Assembly: GCA_017623505.1 (NCBI GenBank)
Contig: JAGAOZ010000018.1
Location: forward strand, 18,105-82,104
DNA: 64,000 bases
Origin: Alistipes sp.
GTDB lineage: Bacteria; Bacteroidota; Bacteroidia; Bacteroidales; Rikenellaceae
Direction of reading: 5' to 3'
This document shows positions 25,135 through 33,187 of the stretch, in pieces (position 1 is the stretch's first letter; every line of letters begins with the position of its first letter). Under the pieces are notes generated by a model. The model was not told the origin of the DNA, ran no database searches, and was given only the letters and a program-made list of their open reading frames with translations. The position numbers were made by a program, and so were the translations under genes.

Positions 25135-28100
25135 TTATTCAACTCTTTGAATCTCGCCGCGGCTAAGATACCAAATATAACCCTCGACCTGCTCATAGCC
25201 CATGCGGCGCATCAATTCGGCATAGCGCATAATCTGCTGACGATGGGCGTTTTGTCGCTCCGAGCCGAACTTGTAATCGACGATAACGGCGCGCTTGCCC
25301 TTAATCATAACGCGGTCAGGGCGCGAAAGGCCAATGGTGGTCTGCTCGCTGTGGATGATGTCGTGCTCGTTGTGGATGGCATCCCACTTGTCGCTGAACC
25401 ACTCCTGAGCCTCCTGCCGCATAAGCTCCTTGCGGATGATATGCTCGATTTGTTGCTTCTGCTCGTCACTCAACCTGCCCGACAGATATGCCTCCTCGAT
25501 AGCCTTATAAACATCTTCGGTGTTGTATGCTGCGGAGAGGATAGAGTGGACTAAAATACCCATATTGCGTGCCGAAGTTGTGTCGGAGTCCACATCCTCG
25601 AAGTAGCGTTGCAGCGGTAGACGCATAGCGATAACCTCATCGGTGGTGGGGTAGTCGCTAAGGATGATATTCTCGGTGAGAGCCTGTGAGGCAGATTTTA
25701 TCTGTTTAGCGGTGCGCTCGCCGAACTCGTAGAGTGTGGTGTCGCTATTGGTGCCATTGATAAGAGCCCAAAGAACGTCGCCAACATTCTGCTCGCTGCG
25801 TTTCTTGTCGGGGATATAGATATAGAGCTCATCAACGGCGCGGGTTAGCGCAACATAGAGCAGATTCATCGAATCGACGTAGGAGTATATGCGCTCACGG
25901 TAGTAAACATCGGAAAAGGCACTCTCGCTTATGCTCCTCTTGAAGGCAACAGGGAAGAAGTCCAAAGCGGAGTACTCCTCGGTGGATGTTCCTTGATTAA
26001 GAGGGGCCCATAGCGTTGTGTTGTGGCGTTCGCTGGCGAACTCCCAAGAGCAGAAAGGTATCAAGATAATCTTTCGCTCCAAACCCTTAGCTGTGTGTAT
26101 GGTCGTCAGTTCGATGGTAGTGTCATTCTCCTCGACAACAAGAGATTTATCCTTCAGAGTGTTATCCCACTCGTCGAGGAAGAACTGGATGTCGGAACTC
26201 TTTGTGGCGCAGTAGGCTGTTATCTGCTCGTGCAGAGCCTGAAGGTAGGCTATGTCGTTGTGTCGCTCCGATAGAGAGAAGGTGCAGACAATCTTCTCAA
26301 AGGCCTGTTCGGTGGAGAGCTGACCGATATAGCTCAAAATGGAGAGCTCCTCGTCGGATAGCTGCGTGTGATAGCTACGTGAGAGGAATTGATTCATAAC
26401 CGCCAGACTAATCTTATCATTATTGTTTTGCGACAGACGAAGCAAGGCGATGACAAAGTTTGCTATATCGGAGTTACCGACAACGAGCGAGTCTTTGGTC
26501 TTGATATTGAACTGCGCACCGTGTTCTCGCTTGTATGAGAGCAGGATGTTGGCAGTCTCGATGATGTCTTTGCTTCCGCGATGCAGAATCATAATGTCGT
26601 TATAGCTATAACCTCGCGATATGGCATCTTCGATAGCGGATATGATGTCGGGTTGCTCAGGGTAGCGTTCGATGCGAACATATCCCTGCTTATCGCCCCT
26701 CTTGCGAGGGTTTTGCCTACATCCTATATATGCGTTCTTGAGGGTGTCGTAGAGCTGAGCGTGTGTTTCGGAACTCAGCTGGTTGAGGCTGATTGCCTCG
26801 TCTAACTCTTGGTTGAGTTGGGAGTTGATAGCGGTGACCAAATTGCTAATCTGCTCATTGTTGAATTGTACGATACACTCGCGGCTACGCCAATTATCCT
26901 CAAGGATTTGAGTTGTGGTGTTCTCTTTGCCTAAAGCCTCCTCGACGCCGCTATGCAGGATGCGCCAGTCGCCACCTCGCCAGCGATAAATAGACTGCTT
27001 AACGTCACCAACGATAAATACCGCCTCGTCTTCAGCCGTCGAGAGGGCGTTGAGTAACAGAGGGATGAAGTTGTGCCATTCGCGGAGTGAGGTGTCCTGG
27101 AACTCGTCAATCATATATCGCTCGAAACGGTTGCCCGTCTTTTCGTATATGAAAGGCGCATCACTGTCGTTAATCAGCTCTGCCAAAAGGTTTTTAGTCT
27201 CGGAAATAAGCATTATGTTCTCCGACCGGCAGACTTCCTTAATCTTTGTGTATATATCTTTGAGCAGAGCAAAACTGCGGAACTTTTTCTTCAAGATGTC
27301 AAGTGTAGCCCACAGCTCTTTGTTCCGGTCAAAAATATCGCATATCTGTTTAAGTATCGGAACAAGGCTCGGCACGATAGCCGTTGCTCCATTGATTACG
27401 CCCTTGCGAACCCAACCATCGCCACTCTCGGCACATGCGCGTTGGGTCTTGGTTATCTCCTTTATCTCCTTAGATTTGGCTTTGGCAAAGATGCTGATAA
27501 AACCTGTGGATTTTCTTGAGAAGTCGTCCAAGGAGACGCCAGCATTGTTGATTATATCCAGTGCTTTGGCACCTAAATCGGCCATCTGCTGCTGTGCTAA
27601 ATCGGATTTACGCTCGGTAGAGGAGATAATAGCCTCTAACTCTTGCTTGGTGATGTTGCTTTGGAGAGCATCTTTTGCCTTCTCTCCTACGGCATCATTG
27701 CCCAGAGTGATAAGGCTGTTGCGCAATGCGCTCCAATGTTTGTCATCGTCGAGATATTCACGAGCATAGGAGAGTATCCAACGCTGTAAATCTTCATCTT
27801 GGGCCATGCTCTCAATCAGAGCATCGGTGCTTTTGACGACAATCTCGTCAGGTTTGATTTGAAGGTTGTAGTTTACATCGACACCCAGCTCCTTGACAAA
27901 GGCACGCATGATGCGTTGGAAGAATTTGTCAATGGTGAGAATCGTAAAATGTGAGTAGTCGTGCAGAATCTTTTTGAGGATTGTGTTAGCACGCAGCGCA
28001 TACTCCTGGGCAGGAAGAGGGAGGTCGCGACACAAGTCGGCGTAGTATTCGCTCTGTGTCGGATTACTTGCCAACTCGGCATAACGAAGCAGGATGCGAT

Positions 28101-28263
28101 GTTTCATCTCCTCGGTAGCCTTATTGGTAAAGGTAACAGCCAGAATTGCCCGATATAGGTAGGGCTTCTCCTTGTAATATTTAAGGGTATCAAGGATGTA
28201 CTTGTATGCTAGGCGATAGGTCTTGCCTGAGCCAGCACTTGCGCTCAATATTCTTGCTCTCAT
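25135..28263 (-). CDS. addA: AddA-like UvrD-type helicase/nuclease, 1042 aa
   Basis: Helicase-nuclease subunit expected to process double-strand breaks for RecA. Superfamily-1 motifs appear in order: Walker A ASAGSGKT (residues 8-15), VTFTNKATEEMKHRIL (Ia), YMIDEFQDTS (II), GDVKQSIYRWRGGD (III), TIHTAKGLE (V) and YVALTRAVDELYIYI (VI). A C-terminal PD-(D/E)XK nuclease is seen as SRPDRVMIKGKRAVIVDYKFG with the following QIMRYAELM helix. The AddB-like gene lies just upstream (5 bases), which supports an AddAB rather than a lone UvrD role. The name is by architecture; Bacteroidetes proteins are diverged from B. subtilis AddA. Confidence 0.9.
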   Translation of the reverse strand: MRARILSASAGSGKTYRLAYKYILDTLKYYKEKPYLYRAILAVTFTNKATEEMKHRILLRYAELASNPTQSEYYADLCRDLPLPAQEYALRANTILKKILHDYSHFTILTIDKFFQRIMRAFVKELGVDVNYNLQIKPDEIVVKSTDALIESMAQDEDLQRWILSYAREYLDDDKHWSALRNSLITLGNDAVGEKAKDALQSNITKQELEAIISSTERKSDLAQQQMADLGAKALDIINNAGVSLDDFSRKSTGFISIFAKAKSKEIKEITKTQRACAESGDGWVRKGVINGATAIVPSLVPILKQICDIFDRNKELWATLDILKKKFRSFALLKDIYTKIKEVCRSENIMLISETKNLLAELINDSDAPFIYEKTGNRFERYMIDEFQDTSLREWHNFIPLLLNALSTAEDEAVFIVGDVKQSIYRWRGGDWRILHSGVEEALGKENTTTQILEDNWRSRECIVQFNNEQISNLVTAINSQLNQELDEAISLNQLSSETHAQLYDTLKNAYIGCRQNPRKRGDKQGYVRIERYPEQPDIISAIEDAISRGYSYNDIMILHRGSKDIIETANILLSYKREHGAQFNIKTKDSLVVGNSDIANFVIALLRLSQNNNDKISLAVMNQFLSRSYHTQLSDEELSILSYIGQLSTEQAFEKIVCTFSLSERHNDIAYLQALHEQITAYCATKSSDIQFFLDEWDNTLKDKSLVVEENDTTIELTTIHTAKGLERKIILIPFCSWEFASERHNTTLWAPLNQGTSTEEYSALDFFPVAFKRSISESAFSDVYYRERIYSYVDSMNLLYVALTRAVDELYIYIPDKKRSEQNVGDVLWALINGTNSDTTLYEFGERTAKQIKSASQALTENIILSDYPTTDEVIAMRLPLQRYFEDVDSDTTSARNMGILVHSILSAAYNTEDVYKAIEEAYLSGRLSDEQKQQIEHIIRKELMRQEAQEWFSDKWDAIHNEHDIIHSEQTTIGLSRPDRVMIKGKRAVIVDYKFGSERQNAHRQQIMRYAELMRRMGYEQVEGYIWYLSRGEIQRVE

Positions 28264-28268
28264 ATCGC

Positions 28269-31163
28269 TTAACGTTTACATAGTATCTTAAAATCGCAGT
28301 ATTGACAAGGTAGCTTGTCCTCCTCGTTACACTGAACAAATGGTATCGAAAGGTCGAATAACTCATCCAATGAGGCTTGTAGTCGTTGCTCAAACTCCTG
28401 GGCGTAGGTCATATAATCGACAACGGTCTTGCCGGCATGATGGTCGATGAGGTATGGCGTGAAGCCCTTTTTTCGCATATTCTTCACGGCGTAAAGTGCC
28501 GGAATGACGTTGCGCCCTGTTTTGTGGTGTAGCACCATCGAATAGAGCATGGTCTGAAGAGGGTAGTTCGATGCCGATGAGGTGTTGTGAAAAAGGGATT
28601 CCATACCCTCGGTCTGCTTCTCGACATCACGCTTATTTCGGTTGATTTCGTTATGGCCATCACCCGTTTTATAGTCCACAACTCTGATGCAACCATTGTC
28701 CAAAGAGTCAATTCTGTCGGCAATACCGCCAATCATAACGGTAGAGCCGTCGGAGAGTGTTATAGGATAATTGACATCCTCCTCCAAGTGTAGAATTGTA
28801 AAGTCGTTATGCTGAATGTCGTATGGTATAATAGACTTGCGGATATAGTCAATGACCATATCTTTTACCAAAATAAGACCACCGGTATAATCGCTGCAAT
28901 CCGTTCCCTCTCGGTTGAGGAATTGAGAATTGATAGCCTCAATCGTGGCTTGTTCGACGGCGTTATTCTTCAGAATCTGCTCTAAGTGTTGCTTAGGGTT
29001 CGCTATGCCAATAAGTGGGGTGTAGAGCGTCTGCATGGCGATATGCAGAATCTTACCAAACATCGGATTGTCTACATCGTCAGTAAGGCTGTCTGTGGTT
29101 CGTATCTTCGCCACCTTAGAGAAGTAGAACTTCAAAGGGCATGACGTGTACGGCGAGAAGGCACTTGGCGACAAGACCTTATCCGTGTTGTTGAGCAGTT
29201 GCTGCAAAATTTCGGCAACCTCACCCTCTTTGGCTATAACGATGCTGTTGTTAGGCTCGGCAGCGACATTAACACCAACATTGTAGTACTTAATAGGGTG
29301 TGGGGACTCAAATTCCAGCTGATGAATGTATCGACTGCGTTCGCCGGTGGATTTGTCGTCGGCAAGCGAGCAGTAAATCATATCAACACGCTCGGCACGC
29401 TGAATCAGACGATAGAAATAGTAGGCATAGACGCCCTCGTGATATTCGGGTGTCGGGATGCCGTATGCGGCCTTGAGATTGTATGGTATGTATGATGAAT
29501 TACCCAGAGAGTTGCCAGGGAAATTATCATCATCCATAGATAGAATAATTACGTTTTTAAAGTCGAGGTTGCGGGTCTCCAAAATACCCATAATCTGTAA
29601 TCCCTCAAGAGGCTCTCCGCTATAAGGAATACGGACGTTTTGCAGATGACGCTTAATGAGTGAAGTATAGATTGATACGGATACGTCTATATCGCACTGT
29701 TTCACAGAGTTGGTAACCTGCGAGATATTCTCTGCCAAAATGGCTAAATAGGATAGCTTAAGGGTGCGACTATCGGTGTTATCGCTGACTGATAGGGATA
29801 ACGCATATATTACATCAATCAGATAATTATATAAGTCATCTAAACCCTCTGTATATCTGAAGATTTTACTTAGCAATGTGCTATGTGTAAAAAGCTCGTT
29901 GCTAACTCTGATATAGCGGGCATTGACGATGGTTTTTTGTAGCTTTTTTGCTGTGTCACCATCCTGCTCCAGAACGTATGGATGGTTCAAAATACCCGAT
30001 ACGTCTACGTGGTAAAAAGTGACTTTGCCTTTGTCGTTGCGGGCATTGTGCTGCAAGTCGAAAAGACGCATCACAAACGAGTATGCCGTAGTGTGTTTGA
30101 TGGGGTGGCCCATCGTAATATTGAGCTTCAGCTTATTTTCGCCATTGGCATCTTTGTCATCAGGTAAGGAGTGCAATAATGGCAACAGTAGGTTCTCGTT
30201 GGTAAGGACAATGGCTGTCTCCTTGTCGAAAAGTAGTTCGGGAGAGATTTCACGCAGAATCTTATTGACGTATTTGCACTGAATAATATTCGAGGCGGTG
30301 GATATGGTAGACAGTCGCTTCTCGCTACGTAGAAAATTGTCGTGTGAGATGTGGTCCGTGGCGGGGAATAATGTCATATTTTGACGAAGGAAACGGCCCG
30401 CCTCCTGCTGCTCGTCATCGACGTAATATGAGTCGTAGTCCCAATAAAAATCACAATGGTAATTGGCGGTGAGGAACTTTAATACCCGCTGCTCGCACTG
30501 AGAGAGTGCGTTAAAACCGACGATAACGTAGTGACGTCCGCGCTTGAAATTGACGATATTGTTGCCCAGATTCTCAGCCGCAGAGCGATAGACCATACCC
30601 TGGTATGCAAACTTAAGCTCGGCTAAGCGTTGCTTGAGCTCATGGTAGATTGGTGCTAAGCTTTTCCATATCTTGAGGAATCGTTGCTTGTATTCAGGGA
30701 GTGATTCCTCCTGTAAAAAGTGTTTCCAAAAGCGGCTGACAACCTCCAACGTTTCGGTGTCGGGGAATCTGGCCTCAATCTGCTTTAAATCATAGAGATT
30801 GCAGAAGAGCATATCGGCGTCAATCATATATTTGTCGATTAGGTCAAAGTCCCCAATCAACATCTCACCCCAAAAGTAAAACTTATCAAATGGCTCGTTG
30901 TGGTGTTTGGAGTATATCTTATATAATTCGCTGATAATGCGTATCTTATCGCCAACCTTGAAAGATGCAGCCTCGCTCATTATATCATCCATTGAGAGAT
31001 ATTCAGGCTGCCAGATTGTACCTCCTTGGACTATATGAGATAGCGCCTCGGAGAAGAATAGACGCGCTCGTCGAGAGGGAAGAACTATCGTCTTGTTTTG
31101 GATGTCTTCTCCGTAACGGTTGTATAGCTTTTGGGCTACTTCATATAGAAAGGTTTGTTGCAT
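28269..31163 (-). CDS. addB: AddB-like PD-(D/E)XK nuclease subunit, 964 aa
   Basis: Partner of the AddA-like protein. The C-terminal nuclease has GGIADRIDSLDNGCIRVVDYKTGDG and the iron-sulfur cysteine set of AddB-type nucleases, one in TSCPLKFYF (about residue 660) and three in the terminal CQYCDFKILC. The N-terminal half is an inactive helicase-like fold. Where B. subtilis AddB has a Walker A, this protein reads TIVLPSRRARLFFSEAL and has no GKT, so it should not hydrolyse ATP. Both genes sit behind two M23 peptidase genes in one closely packed minus-strand run. Cytoplasmic, acting on DNA ends. Confidence 0.87.
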   Translation of the reverse strand: MQQTFLYEVAQKLYNRYGEDIQNKTIVLPSRRARLFFSEALSHIVQGGTIWQPEYLSMDDIMSEAASFKVGDKIRIISELYKIYSKHHNEPFDKFYFWGEMLIGDFDLIDKYMIDADMLFCNLYDLKQIEARFPDTETLEVVSRFWKHFLQEESLPEYKQRFLKIWKSLAPIYHELKQRLAELKFAYQGMVYRSAAENLGNNIVNFKRGRHYVIVGFNALSQCEQRVLKFLTANYHCDFYWDYDSYYVDDEQQEAGRFLRQNMTLFPATDHISHDNFLRSEKRLSTISTASNIIQCKYVNKILREISPELLFDKETAIVLTNENLLLPLLHSLPDDKDANGENKLKLNITMGHPIKHTTAYSFVMRLFDLQHNARNDKGKVTFYHVDVSGILNHPYVLEQDGDTAKKLQKTIVNARYIRVSNELFTHSTLLSKIFRYTEGLDDLYNYLIDVIYALSLSVSDNTDSRTLKLSYLAILAENISQVTNSVKQCDIDVSVSIYTSLIKRHLQNVRIPYSGEPLEGLQIMGILETRNLDFKNVIILSMDDDNFPGNSLGNSSYIPYNLKAAYGIPTPEYHEGVYAYYFYRLIQRAERVDMIYCSLADDKSTGERSRYIHQLEFESPHPIKYYNVGVNVAAEPNNSIVIAKEGEVAEILQQLLNNTDKVLSPSAFSPYTSCPLKFYFSKVAKIRTTDSLTDDVDNPMFGKILHIAMQTLYTPLIGIANPKQHLEQILKNNAVEQATIEAINSQFLNREGTDCSDYTGGLILVKDMVIDYIRKSIIPYDIQHNDFTILHLEEDVNYPITLSDGSTVMIGGIADRIDSLDNGCIRVVDYKTGDGHNEINRNKRDVEKQTEGMESLFHNTSSASNYPLQTMLYSMVLHHKTGRNVIPALYAVKNMRKKGFTPYLIDHHAGKTVVDYMTYAQEFEQRLQASLDELFDLSIPFVQCNEEDKLPCQYCDFKILCKR

Positions 31164-31171
31164 AATGCGTC

Positions 31172-32116
31172 TTAGTCGAGAGATTGCATACCTGATTGAG
31201 AAATCCTGATAATCTGCTGGTAGTCCTCAGGGGATAGCTCCATGAAGAAGAAATGTATAGGATTTACTCTAATGTCGTTGTATCGTACCTCGTAGTGAAG
31301 GTGTGGGGCAAGTGACAAACCGGAGTTACCCGACTTGGCAATAACGTCACCTCGCGACACGTGCTGACCTACGCTGACAAGAGTTTCGAACAGATGACTA
31401 TATGAACTCTTGTAGCCGTTGCCATGGTCGATGACGATAGTTTTGCCCGATGTGGAGTTCTTGTCGAGAATCTCCTTGACTACACCGTCGGCTGTGGCGA
31501 ATACGCTTGAGCCCTCGCCGATGCTGTAATCAACGCCCTGATGTGATTTCAGTGAGCGATAGAAGGGGTTGAGCGTCGGACCATAGCCCGCTGTAAGGAG
31601 CGTTAGTTTGTCGTTAAGAACAGGCTGTATGGCCGGGATGTTTTTACATTTATCGCCCAAAGTTTCACCCTGCTCCATAATATCGTTCCACGAGGTCTGC
31701 TGCTTGGAGATAGCTCGCTCTAATTTAGTTATGCGGTGCAGAAGCTCTGCATTAAGCTCATCGTAGGATTTGGTAAGGCACGCCTCGTGAAGCGCAACGC
31801 GTTCGGAGTGATTTGTGCTGCTGAAATCGTAAGGGTCGGTCTCGAAAAGAACGCGGAAGACGCTCTTGTCGCGTGCGTCAATATTCTCCAAAACTACGGC
31901 CAATGAGTCGTAGCGGGCCTGCATGGCTTCGTATTCGGCCTGCATACGTTGGTTCTCGAGCTTCATCTGGTGCTCGGTTGGAGTGTCGAAGAAGAAAGAG
32001 AACACGATATAGTATACAAACAATGCGCCTATCCAAAGTAACGATTTAAGGCTGAAATATACCAATCTCGTCGCTCTGGAACGATTGATTCTCTGTGATT
32101 TATCGCTCTTACCCAT
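31172..32116 (-). CDS. Membrane-anchored M23 metallopeptidase, 314 aa
   Basis: One N-terminal membrane helix (LLWIGALFVYYIVFSFFF, residues ~28-46) precedes a coiled-coil region (~52-85, MKLENQRMQAEYEAMQARYDS) and a periplasmic M23 domain near residues 190-300. Zinc motifs are intact (SHQGVDYS and PHLHYE), so it should cut peptidoglycan peptides, unlike the degenerate LytM activators EnvC/NlpD. It follows a related gene by 3 bases, and the two share architecture, which suggests duplication. Confidence 0.9.
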   Translation of the reverse strand: MGKSDKSQRINRSRATRLVYFSLKSLLWIGALFVYYIVFSFFFDTPTEHQMKLENQRMQAEYEAMQARYDSLAVVLENIDARDKSVFRVLFETDPYDFSSTNHSERVALHEACLTKSYDELNAELLHRITKLERAISKQQTSWNDIMEQGETLGDKCKNIPAIQPVLNDKLTLLTAGYGPTLNPFYRSLKSHQGVDYSIGEGSSVFATADGVVKEILDKNSTSGKTIVIDHGNGYKSSYSHLFETLVSVGQHVSRGDVIAKSGNSGLSLAPHLHYEVRYNDIRVNPIHFFFMELSPEDYQQIIRISQSGMQSLD

Positions 32117-32119
32117 AGC

Positions 32120-33082
32120 CTATTCTCCCTCATAGTTTTCTTCCTGAATCTGTCCCATCAGGCTCTTGTAAGCTTCGGTGGACATATCCTTATCGAAGTA
32201 GTTAATTGGATTGACAACAGAGCCCTTATAGATAACCTCGTAGTGGAGGTGTGGGGCTGTTGAAATACCTGTATTACCCATCTCGGCGATTAGCTCTCCA
32301 CGTGAGACGGTGTCGCCTTGCTCGACGAATACCTTGTCCAAATGGGCGTATCTTGTCTTGTATCCAAAACCGTGATTAACAACGATTTGAGTGCCGTAAC
32401 TTGTACGCGCTCTACTCAATACGACGGTCTCGATAATACCGTCGCCGGTAGTATAAACCGGGTCGCCAATCTTACCGCCTAAGTCTACACCCTGGTGCAT
32501 CTTGCGGTACTTGAGGATAGGGTGGATGCGGTAGCCGAAAGCTCCGATACCGCCACGTAGACGACTGCGGTCAATAGGCCAAATGGCAGGGATGGATGTG
32601 GAGAAATTCTCCTTCTCCCTGGAGAGCTTCTGTAACTCGTCAAGAGATTTTGATGAGAGGTATAGCGAACGAGCCAATTGGTCCATCTGAAGCCATGTTG
32701 TGTGGAGCATGTCGCGGTTGCTTAAATCTTTCATCCAGGCATACTTCTGCTCTGCATAAGGGGAGTGGATGCCCTCGATGTAGAAGGTGTCTGACGAGAA
32801 GAGCGGACGGTATACGTTGTTGTCACGCTGACGAATCTGGTCGATTTGATTCTGCGAAGAGCGAATCTTCGTAAGCAGAACCTTGTTTTTATACTCAATC
32901 CGGCTGCGCTCCTCTGAGAGTTCCAACATCTTGGGAGTGTAGAACAGCGAGGAGAAGAGCATATTGAAAAGGGCAATGACGATAAAACCAATGAGCAGAG
33001 TGCGAAACAGACGGTATGTGCGTAGTCTGTGAATAAGACTTCGCTCCTGGTTATCCGCCTTTTTCTTATTAAAAATGCCCAT
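32120..33082 (-). CDS. Membrane-anchored M23 metallopeptidase, 320 aa
   Basis: Same layout as the following gene: a membrane helix (LLIGFIVIALFNMLFSSLFY), a helical region with predicted coiled coil (ELSEERSRIEYKNKVLLTKI) and a C-terminal M23 domain with MHQGVDLG and PHLHYE. The domain carries the typical FGYRIHPILKYRKMHQG lead-in. Expected function is periplasmic peptidoglycan endopeptidase activity during growth or division. It is first in the M23-M23-addB-addA-ispF run. A minus-strand promoter at 33111-33142 overlaps the alaS promoter. Confidence 0.91.
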   Translation of the reverse strand: MGIFNKKKADNQERSLIHRLRTYRLFRTLLIGFIVIALFNMLFSSLFYTPKMLELSEERSRIEYKNKVLLTKIRSSQNQIDQIRQRDNNVYRPLFSSDTFYIEGIHSPYAEQKYAWMKDLSNRDMLHTTWLQMDQLARSLYLSSKSLDELQKLSREKENFSTSIPAIWPIDRSRLRGGIGAFGYRIHPILKYRKMHQGVDLGGKIGDPVYTTGDGIIETVVLSRARTSYGTQIVVNHGFGYKTRYAHLDKVFVEQGDTVSRGELIAEMGNTGISTAPHLHYEVIYKGSVVNPINYFDKDMSTEAYKSLMGQIQEENYEGE

Positions 33083-33106
33083 TGTCGAAAAATATACCTT
33101 AAATAT

Positions 33107-33142
33107 TATGCAAAATTAGGCAAAAAGATGTAATTTTGCAAT
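33107..33142. promoter_or_regulatory. Overlapping divergent promoters of the M23 operon and alaS
   Basis: Plus strand: TATG (33107-33110), 20 bases, TAATTTTG (33131-33138), leading to alaS. Minus strand: ATTG (33139-33142), 20 bases, TAATTTTG (33111-33118), leading to the M23 genes. Each -33 lies beside the other's -7, so the two polymerases compete for the same DNA. Confidence 0.65.
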
Positions 33143-33187
33143 CCGAATTTGATATTATAACGATAATAATAGTAAAAACGATATATA

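Noticed and set aside
33083-33187. A riboswitch or T-box before alaS
   Set aside because: The gap is 105 bases and is taken up by overlapping promoters; no terminator/antiterminator pair or T-box core is visible.
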